From Centrapalus pauciflorus (Eukaryota; Streptophyta; Magnoliopsida; Asterales; Asteraceae): 64,000 bases of DNA. Below are positions 47,453 through 61,817 of the stretch, piece after piece; within the stretch, counting starts at the first letter, position 1; the number at the start of each line of letters is the position of its first letter. The translations under genes and the position numbers were made by a program. Below the pieces are notes generated by a model, which worked only from the letters and a program-made list of their open reading frames with translations, searched no databases and was not told the DNA's origin. The DNA is taken from NCBI GenBank assembly GCA_020465985.1, contig JAANYP010000756.1, positions 53,339-117,338 on the forward strand, given 5' to 3'.

Positions 47453-47954
47453 TTCTTAACCAACAAGGAAATAATTTATAATTATTTTTATTTCCATGAT
47501 AACATTTCACCTATTATCACTCAATTTATCATTAAGATCAGCATAAATTTACTTTTTTTTTTTTGTGAATCACCTTTATAGTTTATATCACTGATTAATA
47601 ATTTATTTAATCATAAATAATGTGTCTATATAATATATATTTCATCAATTCAAATAAGAGAAAAATTGGGTTGGAATGGACTGGGCTGCAATGGGCTGTT
47701 TTACAAGTTTGTATAGAAACCATCCACTTTTGACAATCTCATCAAATGGGCCCATTGATTGAGTGTATAACTTTATTAACACTATAAGATGGTGGGCTTG
47801 AGCCCTGTGGATTTAACAAATCGGTCAAAAATTATGACACATATTTTAGGGCAAAAGTAAGAAGAAATATTACGAATTGTCGTGGAATGACTATGTATTT
47901 TCAAGCTTGATCTGTTTTAGTTATAACGTGTTTTATAGTTCGTTTTAGTGGTTA

Positions 47955-48265
47955 AATATTGGGTTTATTATTAAAAAATCAATAAGTTTTCATGTTTTTA
48001 TGCGTTTTCATCCCTTCATGTTAATTATTATTTTTTCATAAAAGTGTTTAAGTTAATTTTTTCTTTTGGTTTAGTGAGAAATTTGAACATTAGAACCTGA
48101 TTTTTCAGTTTTTGAAAACCCAGTTTACTAATTATAACCGGGTTTTGATATCCAAATTTCACTAAACCAAAAGGAAAAAAATTAACTTGAGGACTTTTAT
48201 GAAAAAAATAACATGGAAGAACAAAAACATAAAAACATGTTTTTTTTTTTACCATAATAAACATT
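47955..48265. mobile_element. Hairpin MITE, copy 1 (about 310 bp)
   Basis: Long imperfect inverted arms meet at the centre near 48115. A related hairpin is at 54037-54285. Contains only spurious frames. Confidence 0.65.
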
Positions 48266-48365
48266 TAAATATTTAGATACAAGTTAATTAAGTGATTATG
48301 TCATTTATATTATATATACTAGTTTATGAATCCACATATTAAATGAATAATTTTTAATAAATAAT

Positions 48366-48430
48366 TTGTGTGTGTGCATGCATGCATACACACACACACA
48401 CATACATACATACATATATAAAGGGAGAGA

Positions 48431-48477
<47 letters not shown>
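48366..48477. repeat. Compound microsatellite (TG/CA/AG)
   Basis: GTGT, CACACA, CATA and a 48-bp AG run in succession. Confidence 0.95.
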
Positions 48478-48480
<3 letters not shown>

Positions 48481-49750
48481 TTGTCGATGGAGAAAAGAGA
48501 AAATATGTTCACGTGACATTATATGTATGGTTAGATAAACTTTTCATTTGATCTGAGCCATTAGAAATGAAGTTCAATATACTTAAAAAAAAAATTGGGT
48601 TTAAGTTGAAATAAACAACGTGTGCTTTAAATCTTTATTTATTATCTTAGTCGGATTTCAATTTAAATTTCTCATTCACTTTTTTTAAATTTATTGAACT
48701 TTAATAAATGAAATTTAGCAGTTATCAAGTCTAAATATTTAAATTCATATTTAAAATTTTAATTGGAAATATAACTATCATACAAATCTTTATCTCTAAA
48801 AAAGAACTAGATGTATGGGTAGATAAGGAAAAAGATTTGATGCTTTTTAACATACATAGAAAGAAACTTGCTACTTAGCCGAAATGACAACGAAAAAAGA
48901 GTAGTTAGACGGTCACCGACGACAAATGAAAGTGGCAGTGATGCAGTGGATGGTGAAATACTCGAAGAACGTTTGATTTTTGGTAAAAGATATTTGAAAC
49001 TTTTACGTCTAAGTAACATTTTATGCCACTTTATATGAAGCCATGAAGAAAATAATTATATAATACTTACATATTTTTAAACTTGGACATAATCATTATT
49101 TTTGTCTGTTTAATTGATTGATCTTTTTAGGATAAGAAAATCTGCGTGAATATTTTAAAACTTCCCGGATAAAAACTCAACATGAGTGCATATAATTTTC
49201 GACCAATGGGTATCTAAAAAGAGAGAGGTTCCTCGCATTACACGTTCTCTAATACATCTTTCATTAAAATGATACAAACATTGAAAGTATTAAAAAGCAT
49301 GACCAAGCCCTTCAGATAAGGGTATAACATGAAATGGTTAAAAAATAATGCTTGGAAAAAAATCAAACATAATCAAAAGATGTGAAGACAAATCAATACC
49401 GATAAACATTTTTTTCATGCACAAATCTAACGAACAAATTAAACATCGTAAATCATCTGTTTTATCAATTGTTATATGGATAATAGTTCAACACAATTAT
49501 CAAATTAGCAATTCTTAAAAGTCTATTCATTAAAACAAATGAAAAGAGACTAAACCAACCAAAACATGTCAGGATTGGAAGTAAGTAACTATTTGATGAC
49601 ATTTTTCCATCAAAATGTCAATCAAACTATTTTTTTTAACCTTTTATACTAGTAACGGTTATCATAATATCAAATTCAATCATCATAATACGTATGTTTA
49701 ATCAATAAAAAGAACATATATACTATAATAACTAAAACAAGCCAAACTTA
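48478..49750. other. Intergenic sequence without recognised features
   Basis: AT-rich, no supported gene or element boundary. Confidence 0.4.
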
Positions 49751-49752
49751 AG

Positions 49753-50052
49753 AAGGTGTTTGGTATAGTGAAATGAAATGACATGCTATTTGCAAGTTTT
49801 TTTTTTTGTTATAGGACAAGAGCCTTGATTCTTAATGAGAGGGAATAGAGAATAAAGTTTAGTATAATATTCATTTTCTTCTTTCCTTACCAATATAGAA
49901 AGAATAAAAAACGAAAAGACAAGAAGGGAATGAAGTTTTACAATATTCTTTTTTTTTTTTTTTTTTCATTTTCAATATCATGGGTAACAATTATTGGTTA
50001 AAATAGCTTATAAAGTCCATTTCATTCCATTTTAAAGTATCAAACGTCCCGG
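49753..50052. mobile_element. MITE-like element (about 300 bp)
   Basis: The left end GGTGTTTGGTATAGTGAAAT and the right end (GGGACGTTTGATACTTTAAA on the minus strand) are imperfect inverted repeats, typical of hAT-type MITEs. A weakly similar sequence begins near 44957. Duplication not resolved. Confidence 0.5.
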
Positions 50053-50094
50053 TACTTAGCTATTATATAATATTTCTCTAATTAATATATAAGC

Positions 50095-50812
50095 TATGTT
50101 TGGTAGAGAGCTTTTAGTAGCTTTGGTTTTTAATAAACTCTACTAAAAATTAGAAGAATTGTTTGGAAGGAAACATAGAACTTTCCTTTTCTTTAAAAAA
50201 AAAAAGCTATTTTATAAAACGCTAGTAGTAGTGTTTGAAAAACTATGAAGTTTTTGGTCAAACATAATTATTTTTTTACCCTCACATTAATCGTAAACTA
50301 CCATATTTAATTAATATTAATGTGCATTTACATAATTTAATAATAAAAGCTACTAACTACTTTTACCAAACACATTTATAAAACTAAAAGCTCCAGCACT
50401 TTTAAAAAGCACCAAATTTCAAAAGCTCCAGCTACTAAAAGCTCTACATCTTTTAAAAACACAAAGGCTATTATGTTTGGTAGAAAAACTTTTAAGAGCT
50501 TTTAGAAACTTTTGTTTTTAATAAGTTCCACCAAAAATTAACAACTTTGTTTGGAAGGAAACATAGAGCTTTCATTTTCTAAGCTCTTTTATAAAACGCT
50601 AGTAGAATTAGCGTTTGAAAAGCTCTGGAACTTTTAGTTAAACATATTTACTTTTTTACCCTCCTACTAATCATAAAATATCACATTTAATTAATGTTAA
50701 TGTCCTCTTACGTAATTTAATACTAAAAACTAAAGCTAAAACTAATTTTATCAAACACATATATAAATCTAAAAGCTCCAGCTCTTTTAAAAAGCTTCAG
50801 CTCTCACACACA
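50095..50812 (+). repeat. Two direct copies of a MITE-like unit
   Basis: Units at about 50095-50460 and 50468-50812 share GCTATGTTTGGTAGA...ACCAAACACATTTATAAA and the final AAAAGCTCCAGC. They are head-to-tail, each with inverted GTTTGG/CCAAAC motifs. No coding capacity. Confidence 0.65.
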
Positions 50813-51228
50813 CAAAGTTGTTATGGTGAAAATTTATTGTCAATCATAATTTCATACTCACTCAAGTTTTAAAAATCTCAAGCCCAAATTGTCAAGCAAA
50901 CCTATTTTAACATAAATATTAATTTCTTCCATACTTTGCAATGACAAAATTCTACAAAAAGTGAACTTTTTCATTTCTCAAAAGTACAAAGATAATATTA
51001 AAAAAGGAAAAAGAAAGAAAGTATGAACTAATTTTTTTAATTACTTTTAGCTACGTATCTAAATTAATACTTTTATCTTTCATAATTTTAAACCCAAATT
51101 TTAAAAGGGAAATGAAAGTTGAATCAAAATGTCTTCGTAAATGTAGTAAAAGTTGGCAAGAAAATGATGTTATCATGCACATGCAACATGTGGGCTTGCA
51201 ACCGCCCATTTTAACATACATAAATTCG

Positions 51229-51256
51229 GAAAAAAAAAAAAAAAAAAAAAAAAAAG
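51229..51256. repeat. Poly-A tract
   Basis: A-homopolymer of about 26 bp. Confidence 0.9.
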
Positions 51257-51418
51257 TCTAAAACGACACTCCAATTTACCTAAAATGCACCCCTATGTCT
51301 AAAGAACGAGGAAAGTAATAGTATATCAACCAATAAACACTCACCAATTAAGTTATATTAATTAGTGTCTAGAGAAAGGATGTCTAAAAAGACAAAAAAC
51401 AACTGATTTATTTTATTC

Positions 51419-52372
51419 ATTTATATATATATTATATAACATTTCTGTTTTCCTATGATAACTTTTGATATATTGTATATTATTAAAATTTGAATATATC
51501 CTCACGATCGCGTTATTTTTGTCTACAGTCTGATATAAAATTTATCATCATCGGGACCATTTTCATTAAGCAGACAGACATGCAGCTGCCTAAATATTTT
51601 ATTTTATATATAATACATAATTATCTTTTCTTATTATAACGTTTGATGTATTATATTTTATAAAATTCAAATATATCATCATGATCGTTTTTCTTTTATC
51701 TACATTTTAACATAAAATTCTATTTCGTGTCAGATATTTTAAAATGACAAAATTTTTATTATTTAGTAGATTGATCGATCGCACTTTTTCAGTGTTCACC
51801 AAATAATAAAGCTAGCTGGTAGGCAGGTAAACGACTGACTTTTTTTTACTTTATATATAATATATAACAATTTTGTGTTTTCTGTGATAACCTTTGCTAT
51901 ATTATATTTATTAAGATTTAAATATATTATTATGATCGCATTATTTTAATCTACATTCTGATATAAAATTTGTTATCATCGGAACTATTTTTATTAGGCA
52001 GGTAGGTATGCAGTTAACTAATTATTTTATTTCATATATGATATATAATTGTTTTGTTTATGGTCATAATGTTTGATATATTATATTATACAAAAGGACG
52101 AATATATCATCATGATCGCATCCTTTTTTTTCTACATTCCAACATAAAATTGTTTGTCGTCCGAACTATTTTTAAAATGACATTTATTTTTTTATTTAGT
52201 TGATCGATCAATCACATTCTTTCATTTTATACGCTTAGATTGAAAGGAGTGAGTGATCCTCAGGTGAGAATCACGATTGGTAACTTTATGTTAGTTTATT
52301 ATTTTAAAGTAATATAATTATAAAAATATAATTTATGATCTCGTTGCAACGCGCAGGTTAAACAACCTAGTT
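51419..52372. mobile_element. Repeat block with Helitron-like 3' end
   Basis: Four diverged units of about 170-220 bp (near 51430, 51605, 51860, 52035) share TGATATATTATATTT, AAATATATCATCATGATCGC and CTACATTCTGATATAAAATT. The block ends with GCAACGCGCAGGTTAAACAA then CCTAG|T, resembling a Helitron terminus (small hairpin plus CTRR before T). No 5' TC end or helicase gene identified. Confidence 0.45.
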
Positions 52373-52979
52373 AATTAATTAAAGACTTACATGATAAAAA
52401 TTATTATTCAATAAATGGTTAATTTTGAGAAAACCCAAATTTTTCTCATTTTTTCAATTAAATTCTTCATTATTTTTTCCAATTATATAAGTTCATAAAC
52501 TATATTTGTCTAATTCAAAAGTATATATCTTGACCGGCTACCAGATCTGTTGGTATAATAGAACTGATAAAACAAAAAGTTTAGGGACTTTATCGCTATA
52601 ATATGGAAAGAAGATGAATATTTTCCAACATTGATCAATTGAAAAAACTAAGATTATCGTTTGGTAACCGGTCAAATAGGTTATATATACACTTTTAAAT
52701 AAGTTAAAATTAGTTTAAGGACTTAATTAAACAATAAGAAAAAAAATTTAACGACTTATTCACGAAAATGAAAAAGTTAATGAAGTTTTCTCAATATTAG
52801 CCCAGTTGAAAAATTAAGAACCTATTTTTAATACGAACAAGAACTGCAAGTTAGATGTGTGAAACTAGTTCGATTAAATTGCATGATCATTGAAAATGGA
52901 GGGGGTAATTAACTATTAAAATGTATCATCAAATTTTTGCAGTTGGAATATATTACAAACAAATAAAACTGCAAAAATG

Positions 52980-53230
52980 GTAATACAAATTTTAACACAT
53001 ATGCATCATCAAATTTTTTAAGCCGAGAAAACATCATAAAATCGTATTTTTACAAAGAAGGGACATGAAACTTGGCAAAAAAGATCTTGAAATGTTTTTT
53101 TTTACCAATTAACGATCTTCAAATTTTAATTTTTACCTTCTTAATTTGGTCACCGATACATTTTTTTTTTTATCAAAATTGAATTTTTTAAATCTCTATT
53201 TGCCATAAAAGCGAAGCAAACGTAAAATCT
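52980..53230. repeat. Dispersed AT-rich repeat, copy 3
   Basis: Partial match to 40345-40600 and 44520-44775. Confidence 0.5.
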
Positions 53231-53267
53231 TTCATAGAACTCCCAATTTTAGTTTTTTATTATAAGT

Positions 53268-53512
53268 GGCGTTTGACTCGCAGAATTTTTCTTTTGCATT
53301 TGCATTTTGTCAAATTACCTTTTAGAAAAAGTTTGCTAATTTGAATAATACAAGTTAACTGGGATTTAAAATCTTAGGGGGAGGCTGAATTTTTAAATAA
53401 CAAAGAATTAAGAAATTTAAAAAATCCTGAAATTTTAAATAATTACTCAAATCTACGAACTAAACACGGGATTTTAAATGCAAATCCCAAGAAATCTGCG
53501 AACCAAACACCC
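53268..53512. mobile_element. MITE-like element (about 245 bp)
   Basis: Ends GGCGTTTGACTCGCAGA and, on the minus strand, GGGTGTTTGGTTCGCAGA are inverted repeats. Duplication unclear. Confidence 0.5.
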
Positions 53513-54036
53513 TAAGTAATTAATTTGGTGTATTTAGCTCCCTCTTGGAGCGTCCGTCTATCTGCTTCCTCTTGGAACTTGTGTTTTAATAAGAAAAAAA
53601 TTATTTCGGCCAATAAATTTTACATTGTAACAAAAATCCAAAATAGTTGATCACTTATAACCTTTGATTTTATACTTATAATTACAACATCGAAATGGAG
53701 AATAAAATATTACATGCATGATGCCAATCTTGGTAATCAAATGCAAAAGTGTTTTAAGAGTATATGTTTCATGTTTTAGGGTAAATATGGAAATGAAGAA
53801 TTTAAATTATTAATGCAGCTGATGAGGAAAATATCAGGATTATATACGTAGACATCTTCTTTTATGTGTAGTAATATATTCTAGCTTTTTTCAGATCTCA
53901 AATTAATCTCGTAAAACATATACGTGCCAGAAAAACTAGATTCAACATCTTATAAGTCATAGTTACGAAAGCAATAACAATATTTAGATAAATCTGTTTC
54001 CTTTTTGTTATTTCCTACATGTGGTTATCTATCTCA

Positions 54037-54285
54037 GAAATCACATTAAAATCAACATGTATTTACATTTTTTGTGTTTTCGTCCCTTTCTGTTTTTTTC
54101 ATAAAAGTTATCAAGTTAATTTTTTTTGTTGGTTTAATGAAAAATGAATATTAGAACCCGGTTTAATAATTAAAACCGGGGTATAAAAATCAAATTACAC
54201 AATACTAAAAAAAATATTGAGGAACGAAAACGCAAAAACTATGAAAACATGTAGTTTTTTCGTAATAAACCCAAATTATATCAAA
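54037..54285. mobile_element. Hairpin MITE, copy 2
   Basis: Same family as 47955-48265: shared TTTCGTCCC, TTCATAAAAGTT, AGTTAATTTTTT and GAACCCGGTTT segments in inverted arms. Confidence 0.6.
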
Positions 54286-54460
54286 TTATTTAGTGGGAAT
54301 AAAATTTAATTTAAGACAAACTATAATTGAAATTTGGACCAGAAAAAAGGATAACATTACATTATTAGGAGTGGATTCTTTTTTGTTCATGTAATGAAGG
54401 ATGTCACATCGAGTTTGTTAACCAAGGTTTCTTGTTACCATGTTTGGTCTTATTATGCTT

Positions 54461-55857
<1,397 letters not shown>

Positions 55858-56132
55858 GTCTTTATTCTATGTATATATAAAATAATGGTCTTTTTTTCAT
55901 AGGATATTCTTCTTTACTTTTCATTTTAATGACGGCTCAAAAGGTTTAGGAGTGTGTAACTATTATTATTAAAATAATCTTTAATTTTAATTCTCAGTTT
56001 TATTTTTCTAGCATTTTGGCATAAATCTATAAATAAACTGCATTGGATTATATTTTTAAATCATTAACTTTCACGGAGATTACAGACTATTAATTAGGAA
56101 TAAAAAATTTATACATACATAAATACATACAT

Positions 56133-56274
<142 letters not shown>

Positions 56275-56724
56275 AAGGAGAACATTAATCGCCACATGTA
56301 GAGATGAACATTTGGACTAGACCTGGCAATATGGGACACGACACGAAAGACACGACACGTATACGACACGAAATTTTCGTGTACAGGTTTGGGTAATTCG
56401 TGTTTCGTGTCAAAACAGGTTGACCTGTTTTTGAAATTCGTGTTTCGTGTCTTACACGTGTCAAACACGAATTTACCTGTATAAACCTGTACAAGACACG
56501 TGTAAAATACGTGTGACACGGATGACACGTTTGACACGTCTAAGACACGGAATTTAAATAAAATTAGGATTTTTAAACATTTTTAATTTTATATTCAAAA
56601 ATCAAAATACATATTAGATATTAAGATCTAGGGTTTGTGTTTCACTGTCACATATCCTTAGCACTCCACCAGTCCACCGTCTCACTCTCCCTCAGTCCCT
56701 CATTCGGTCATTCCCTTGTGTCCC

Positions 56725-56960
56725 TCACCTTCGGCGGCGGCGGCGACCAGCACCAGCGGCGGCGACGGCGACCAGCACCAGCGGCGGAGACGACCAGCAC
56801 CAGCTAAGGCGGCGACGACCAGCACCAGCGGCGGCCCTCTCCTCGCGGTGCTGCCTCCCTCTCCTCGCGGTTGTGCCTCCCTCTCCTCCAGATCTCCGAC
56901 TTGCTTCGAGTTCGATCTCCTCCAGATCTCCGATTTGCTTCTGCCTCCCTCTTCTCCTTC
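56725..56960 (+). other. GC-rich leader block inside the hAT element
   Basis: Imperfect repeats of GGCGACGACCAGCACCAGC plus CTCCTCGCGG units make a local GC island in otherwise AT-rich DNA. It sits where the first, untranslated exon of the transposase gene would be; a possible donor site near 57020 and acceptor at 57341 (TGTTTAG) fit an intron before the ATG. Frames on both strands are open only because of composition. Confidence 0.5.
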
Positions 56961-57341
56961 TGAAGCGGCCGCGCACATCACCATAGCTTCGGAGGATTTC
57001 ATGGCTTCTAATACTTTGGTATAAAAGTTAAACTCAGATCTTTATTCTTTATATAATTATATGTGGTATTTACTATTTATGTGAAGTTTATGTGTTTGAT
57101 TAAACTAAACTTTACATTGAACCTATTTATGTGAAGTTTATGTGTTTATGTTTATGTGTTCACAGAATAAAATGTTTACAAATGTTTATGTTTACGTGTT
57201 CAGAGAGTAAAATGTTCACGGAATAAACTTTACATTGAACCTATACATGTTTTATTATAATGTTCTAAATTCATATCTTGTTGAACCTATCTTATTTTTT
57301 ATAATAATCTAAATTCATATTTAAAATTTATATGTGTTTAG

Positions 57342-58070
57342 ATGGATGAGGAAATCGGTTCACCAATTGAAGGAGCCGAACAAACAACACATGTGGAAGT
57401 GAATGATGAAGGTGGGGGAGTATCTAGCAAAAGAAAGCGACAGAAAAAACACACCTCACGAGTTTGGAATATATTCGAGGTACTACCCGACGTTACAACG
57501 GATGGTTCCAAGAATGTAAAATGCAAATGGTGTGGGGATATCAAGAAGTATTTCAGCAAAACCGGGACAGGTAACTTAAACCGTCATATATCTACTTGTG
57601 TTAGGAGAGACACACGTGATTTAGGTCAAATGTTATTGGGGAAGGATAAAGATTCTTTGTTCTTGAAATCTACAAAACTTGATCCGGAAATATTTCGTGA
57701 AAAGTTGGTGGGAGCAATCATCATGCATAACTTACCTTTGTCATTTGTAGAGTACAGTGGTATTAAGGGTTTGTTTGAGTATATATGGCCTAATATCATT
57801 TTGACATCAAGAAACACCTTGAGGTCCGATATTTTAAAAATGCATAAAAGTGAAAAAGTAAAGTTGAAATTAATATTGAAGGAAGCACCGGGCCGAATTT
57901 GCTTAACTTCTGATTTGTGGACTTCAATTGTTTGTACTAAAGATTGGTTGTTTGGAGATACAAGTGATAGTTGCGTTGATGAGTTGATAAATGAAGTTGT
58001 CGAGTTGGATATCAACAAAGAGGACTCTACTTCGGCTAAAACCTCGGCTTCGGTTACGGCCATTGATTAG
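57342..58070 (+). pseudogene. Truncated hAT transposase with BED zinc finger (242 codons)
   Basis: The N-terminus is Lys/Arg-rich (S-K-R-K-R-Q-K-K), possibly a nuclear signal. It is followed by a BED-type zinc finger with C-K-W-C and H-I-S-T-C (about residues 61-90), which in the family binds transposon ends. Next is the region preceding the hAT catalytic core (F-R-E-K-L...L-T-S-D-L-W-T-S, about 120-200). It then jumps to an acidic tail, and the rest of the catalytic domain and the dimerisation domain are missing. The frame is open to TAG at 58068. It cannot cut DNA but could still bind ends (inference). Confidence 0.8.
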
Positions 58071-58602
58071 TTTTATATACATTTGAAGTGTTGTTTGATA
58101 GTTGGATTGATGTGTTTTGGAATTTGGAATTATATATTTTGTGACAACTTAGATTTATATGCTTTGGATGTTGGATTCTTGGAATTAGATCATGTTTTGG
58201 AAGATGAAATTTTAGATTTATAAGTTTATATTTTTGTTAAAAATTCGTGTCTAATTCGTTTACAGGTCGTGTATTCGTGTTTTCGTGTGACACGACTAAA
58301 TTGCGTGTCGTGTCACAGGTAACACGAATTTTTTTCGTGTCGTGTACATGTTTCATAACCAGACACGTATTTTATTTCGTGTCGTGTACAGGTTTGTCAA
58401 ATTCGTGTCGTGTAAAATTCGTGTCTGACCTGTGACACGACACGAATACACGAATTGCCAGGTCTAATTTGGACCAAACCGACACAAACCTGTCTGGACC
58501 TAGAAAAACTGAAAACCGAAATTACGGATTTAAGAAAATCAAAAACCGGCCCAATGTTTGTAATATGCGTTTGTCGCCCGCATGTCACCTTCACATTTCA
58601 CC

Positions 58603-58790
58603 ATACAAGATAATTACGAATTATTTTTTAAGTAAAATAAAAGATTAATACTATCCATTATTTTTAAAATATATAAATATCAAAAATAATTAACACCATA
58701 CAAGATGATTACAAATTATTTTTTAAATAAAATAAAAGATAAATACTACTCATTATTAAAATGTATAAATATTAAAAAAATAACTAATTC
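58603..58790 (+). repeat. Tandem duplication of about 90 bp
   Basis: Two copies starting CACCATACAAGAT, near 58603 and 58693, with about 85-90% similarity by eye. Confidence 0.6.
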
Positions 58791-59249
58791 TTTCAATCAT
58801 TATCTAAGATAATAATGTGAACATCTAGATGTAACATGACATCATCATGTTTCACAAGAAAAGATAAATACACATTATTTCTTTTAAAATGTTTATTTAT
58901 CCATACATCTAATTAAAAAAAATATATCGTGTGTTTATAAAGTTAATAAAATAACAATTTTGTCATTGTTTTTATTTAAGGTTTACTTTCAAGGTTGGTC
59001 CATTATCCATTAATTTTAACTAAAATAACAATTTTGTCGTTGTTTCTATTTATACTTTTGACAACAGTTATTTGATCATTCCTCAGAGTTATATAATGAT
59101 TCACAATACCATTGAATATTATATTCAACAACACTCCTTTGTTGTAAAAAATTGTCAATATAGGGATCAAAATATTTTACTTACACAACAAAAAAAGTGG
59201 ATAAAAGTGAAGTGAGTATAGATATATAGTGACTAAAAATGTATGTGGG

Positions 59250-59420
59250 TATATAGTATTTTTGTGACAAAATTTTTGTGTCACTACTTTAGAAAAAGTG
59301 TGAGTAAATGATTGCTCTATACTTACTCTTTTTCAGAAGTAACACTAAAAGTAAGATATAGTGGCAGTTTTTTTGTGTCACTAAAAGCGTGTGTCACTAA
59401 ATGACACTTTTTTTGTAGTG
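59250..59420. mobile_element. Solo right end of a CACTA-like element
   Basis: Ends TTTTTTTGTAGTG with GTGTCACTAA subterminal repeats; the complement begins CACTACAAAAAAA. No matching left end found. Confidence 0.5.
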
Positions 59421-59850
59421 AATTATATTGAATTTGATACATTTTACACATAATATCATATATTCCATATAAAATATCAAAATCGATTTCAGAATATATA
59501 AAAAGTCAGAACCTTTCCACAATCCTCGCTGAAGGACAAAAATTAAATAAAAAAATTCTGAATCTTAAAATCCCAAAATCTGTTCCATTAATGGTCATAT
59601 ACTATATGAATAATTATATACTAAATGACACTTTACTTGTAATGAATTATATTAAATTTGGTACATTTTACACATAATATCATATATCCCATATAAAATA
59701 TCGAAATCGATTTCAGAATATATAAAAAGTCAGAACCTTCTAACAATCCTACGAAAAAAATTAAATACGAAAAAAATCCTGAATCTTAAAATCCAAAATT
59801 GTGTTCCATTAATGGTCATATGCTATATGAATAATTATATACTTTATGTT
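59415..59850 (+). repeat. Tandem duplication of about 210 bp
   Basis: Two copies, about 59415-59635 and 59636-59850, both running from GTAATGAATTATATT-like through TTAATGGTCATA to TATATAC. The first copy includes the CACTA end region. Confidence 0.65.
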
Positions 59851-60193
59851 GAATACCATACATTATATATGGAGTAGAATATATTTCATTTGCATTAACG
59901 ATTTCTAATCCAGAACTCGTTTTATCTTTTCATTCTCTCTTTACACTACAAAAAAAAAAAAGAGAAAATTTGACGGAGACATTTTGCGGCGACTAAAGTC
60001 GTTGCAAATAGTTCGCTAAAAGACAATACAAAGTTGCTTTTAGACTTAAATTGGTCAATATTCAGAGATAGCCTTCATAGTCGTCGCAAAAAGGTATTAT
60101 AAATATATTATTTATTTATTTTTTGGCACAAAGTAACTTTTTGCGCGGTTAAAATAACGCATTTTTTTCGAGCTTTCAGCGACAACTTTCATT

Positions 60194-60312
60194 GGAATCC
60201 GTGACGACATGTCGCCGCGATAGGGTTACAGCGACGACATATATGTTGCCACAAAATGTTTGCATTTTAACCCTACCAGCAGCAGCCGTTTTCACCATTT
60301 CATCTTCACTCA

Positions 60313-60367
<55 letters not shown>

Positions 60368-60765
60368 CCTCGGGGTCCCATCCTCTTTCTCTCTCGGTTG
60401 CATCTCCGGCCACCCTCAGTTGCATCTCCGCTGGCCATCTCGGTTCCATCTCCTCCGGCCACCTCGGTTCCATTTTTCCGGCCACCTCGGTTCCATCTCC
60501 ATTTTTCCCGGTGGAGCTTGGTTATTTCCGATAACATTTTGGTTTCATTTAACATAAATGTCATTAGTTTTACATAAATTTCTAGGAACTTAAGGTTTGT
60601 TTTATTTTTCCGGTGGTCAACATTTGTAGTTGTTGCTCGGTCCGGTGAGCACTCTAGTGGAATCCGTGACGACATGTCGCCGCGATAGAGCTACAGCGAC
60701 GACATATATGTTGCCACAAAATGTTTGCATTTTAACCCTACCAGCAGCAGCCGTTTTCACCATTT

Positions 60766-60808
<43 letters not shown>

Positions 60809-61105
60809 AGGGCCCCATCCTCTTTCTCTCTTGGTTGCATCTCCGGCCACCCTCAGTTGCATCTCCGCTGGCCATCTCGGTTCCATCTCCTCCGGCCACC
60901 TCGGTTCCATTTTTCCGGCCACCTCGGTTCCATCTCCATTTTTCCCGGTGGAGCTTTGTTATTTCCGATAAAATTTAAGGTTGGTTTCATTTAACATAAA
61001 TGTCATTATTTTTACATAAATTTCTAGGAACTTAAGGTTTGTTTTATTTTTCCGGTGGTCAACATTTGTAGTTGTTGCTCGGTCCGGTGAGCACTCTAGT
61101 GGGTC
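60194..61105 (+). repeat. Tandem duplication of a 465-bp leader-like unit
   Basis: Copy 1 60194-60658, copy 2 60659-61105. Each has GCGACGACATATATGTTGCC, a CT microsatellite and imperfect repeats of CATCTCCTCCGGCCACCTCGG. It looks like promoter/leader DNA of a transposon gene; the (CT)n lengths differ between copies. Confidence 0.8.
60319..60364. repeat. (CT)n microsatellite
   Basis: In copy 1 of the duplication; the copy-2 counterpart is at about 60769-60808 and is shorter and interrupted. Confidence 0.95.
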
Positions 61106-61534
61106 GACAATTGAGGTTAGTTTTTTTTTATTTCTGATTTGTTTTACATATTATTTAAGTTATTAAATCATTATATAAAAACATTTTTCAAAATATTATG
61201 TTTTAAATTTGTGCTAAAAATATGATTGCTTTTAATATGAGTTTTAGTAGAAAAAATAAATTTTATATGCATTTAGGGTTTTTATGATATGAAAAAAGTG
61301 TATTTAATTGCAATATATTTTTTATAGTTTAGAAAGTATGAAAAAATTATAATTATATTATGTATATTAATACTTTTTTTAAGTGTGTATAGTTTAGTAT
61401 TATTATTAGTAATTAGTGTTAACTTGTGTTATTATACATATGTTAATTAGTGCTATTAAAAAAACATTAAAAGTAACATAAATTAAAAAAATGTACATTA
61501 TAAAATTCATATAATATTTAAATGAAATAAGTAA

Positions 61535-61782
61535 GAGTAAATTACATATATGGTCCTTGTGGTATTATATAACTTATGGATTTCATCCCTAGCGCTAAGT
61601 AAGTACATAGATAGTCCATAAAACTAAAAATTTGCTTGATTTTGGTCCCTCAAACTAATTGTCGTTACTTGTTAACTTAGGTGTTAAGTGCAGGGGTATT
61701 TTGGTCTTTCTGACTTTGCATGGACCATTTATGAAATTATTCAATAAAACTTTCAAATTTTATTAATTTATTATTATTATTA

Positions 61783-61817
<35 letters not shown>

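Larger units (their letters stand above)
56318..58466 (+). mobile_element. hAT element, internally deleted (2149 bp)
   Basis: The inverted ends TAGACCTGGCAAT and ATTGCCAGGTCTA are flanked by a perfect 8-bp duplication ATTTGGAC (56310-56317, 58467-58474). Subterminal regions (56330-56560, 58240-58450) carry many ACACG/CGTGT repeats. It contains a truncated transposase gene and a GC-rich leader region at 56725-56960. Confidence 0.93.

Noticed and set aside
56700..57024. Open frames on both strands in the GC-rich block
   Set aside because: GC-rich simple composition with few stop codons; Ser/Ala/Arg-rich products without family resemblance.
60176..60994. Overlapping open frames on both strands through CT repeats
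   Set aside because: Ser-Leu or Arg-Glu repeats from (CT)n/(AG)n inside a duplicated leader; open only because of composition. The same holds at 44583-44954 and 48366-48551.
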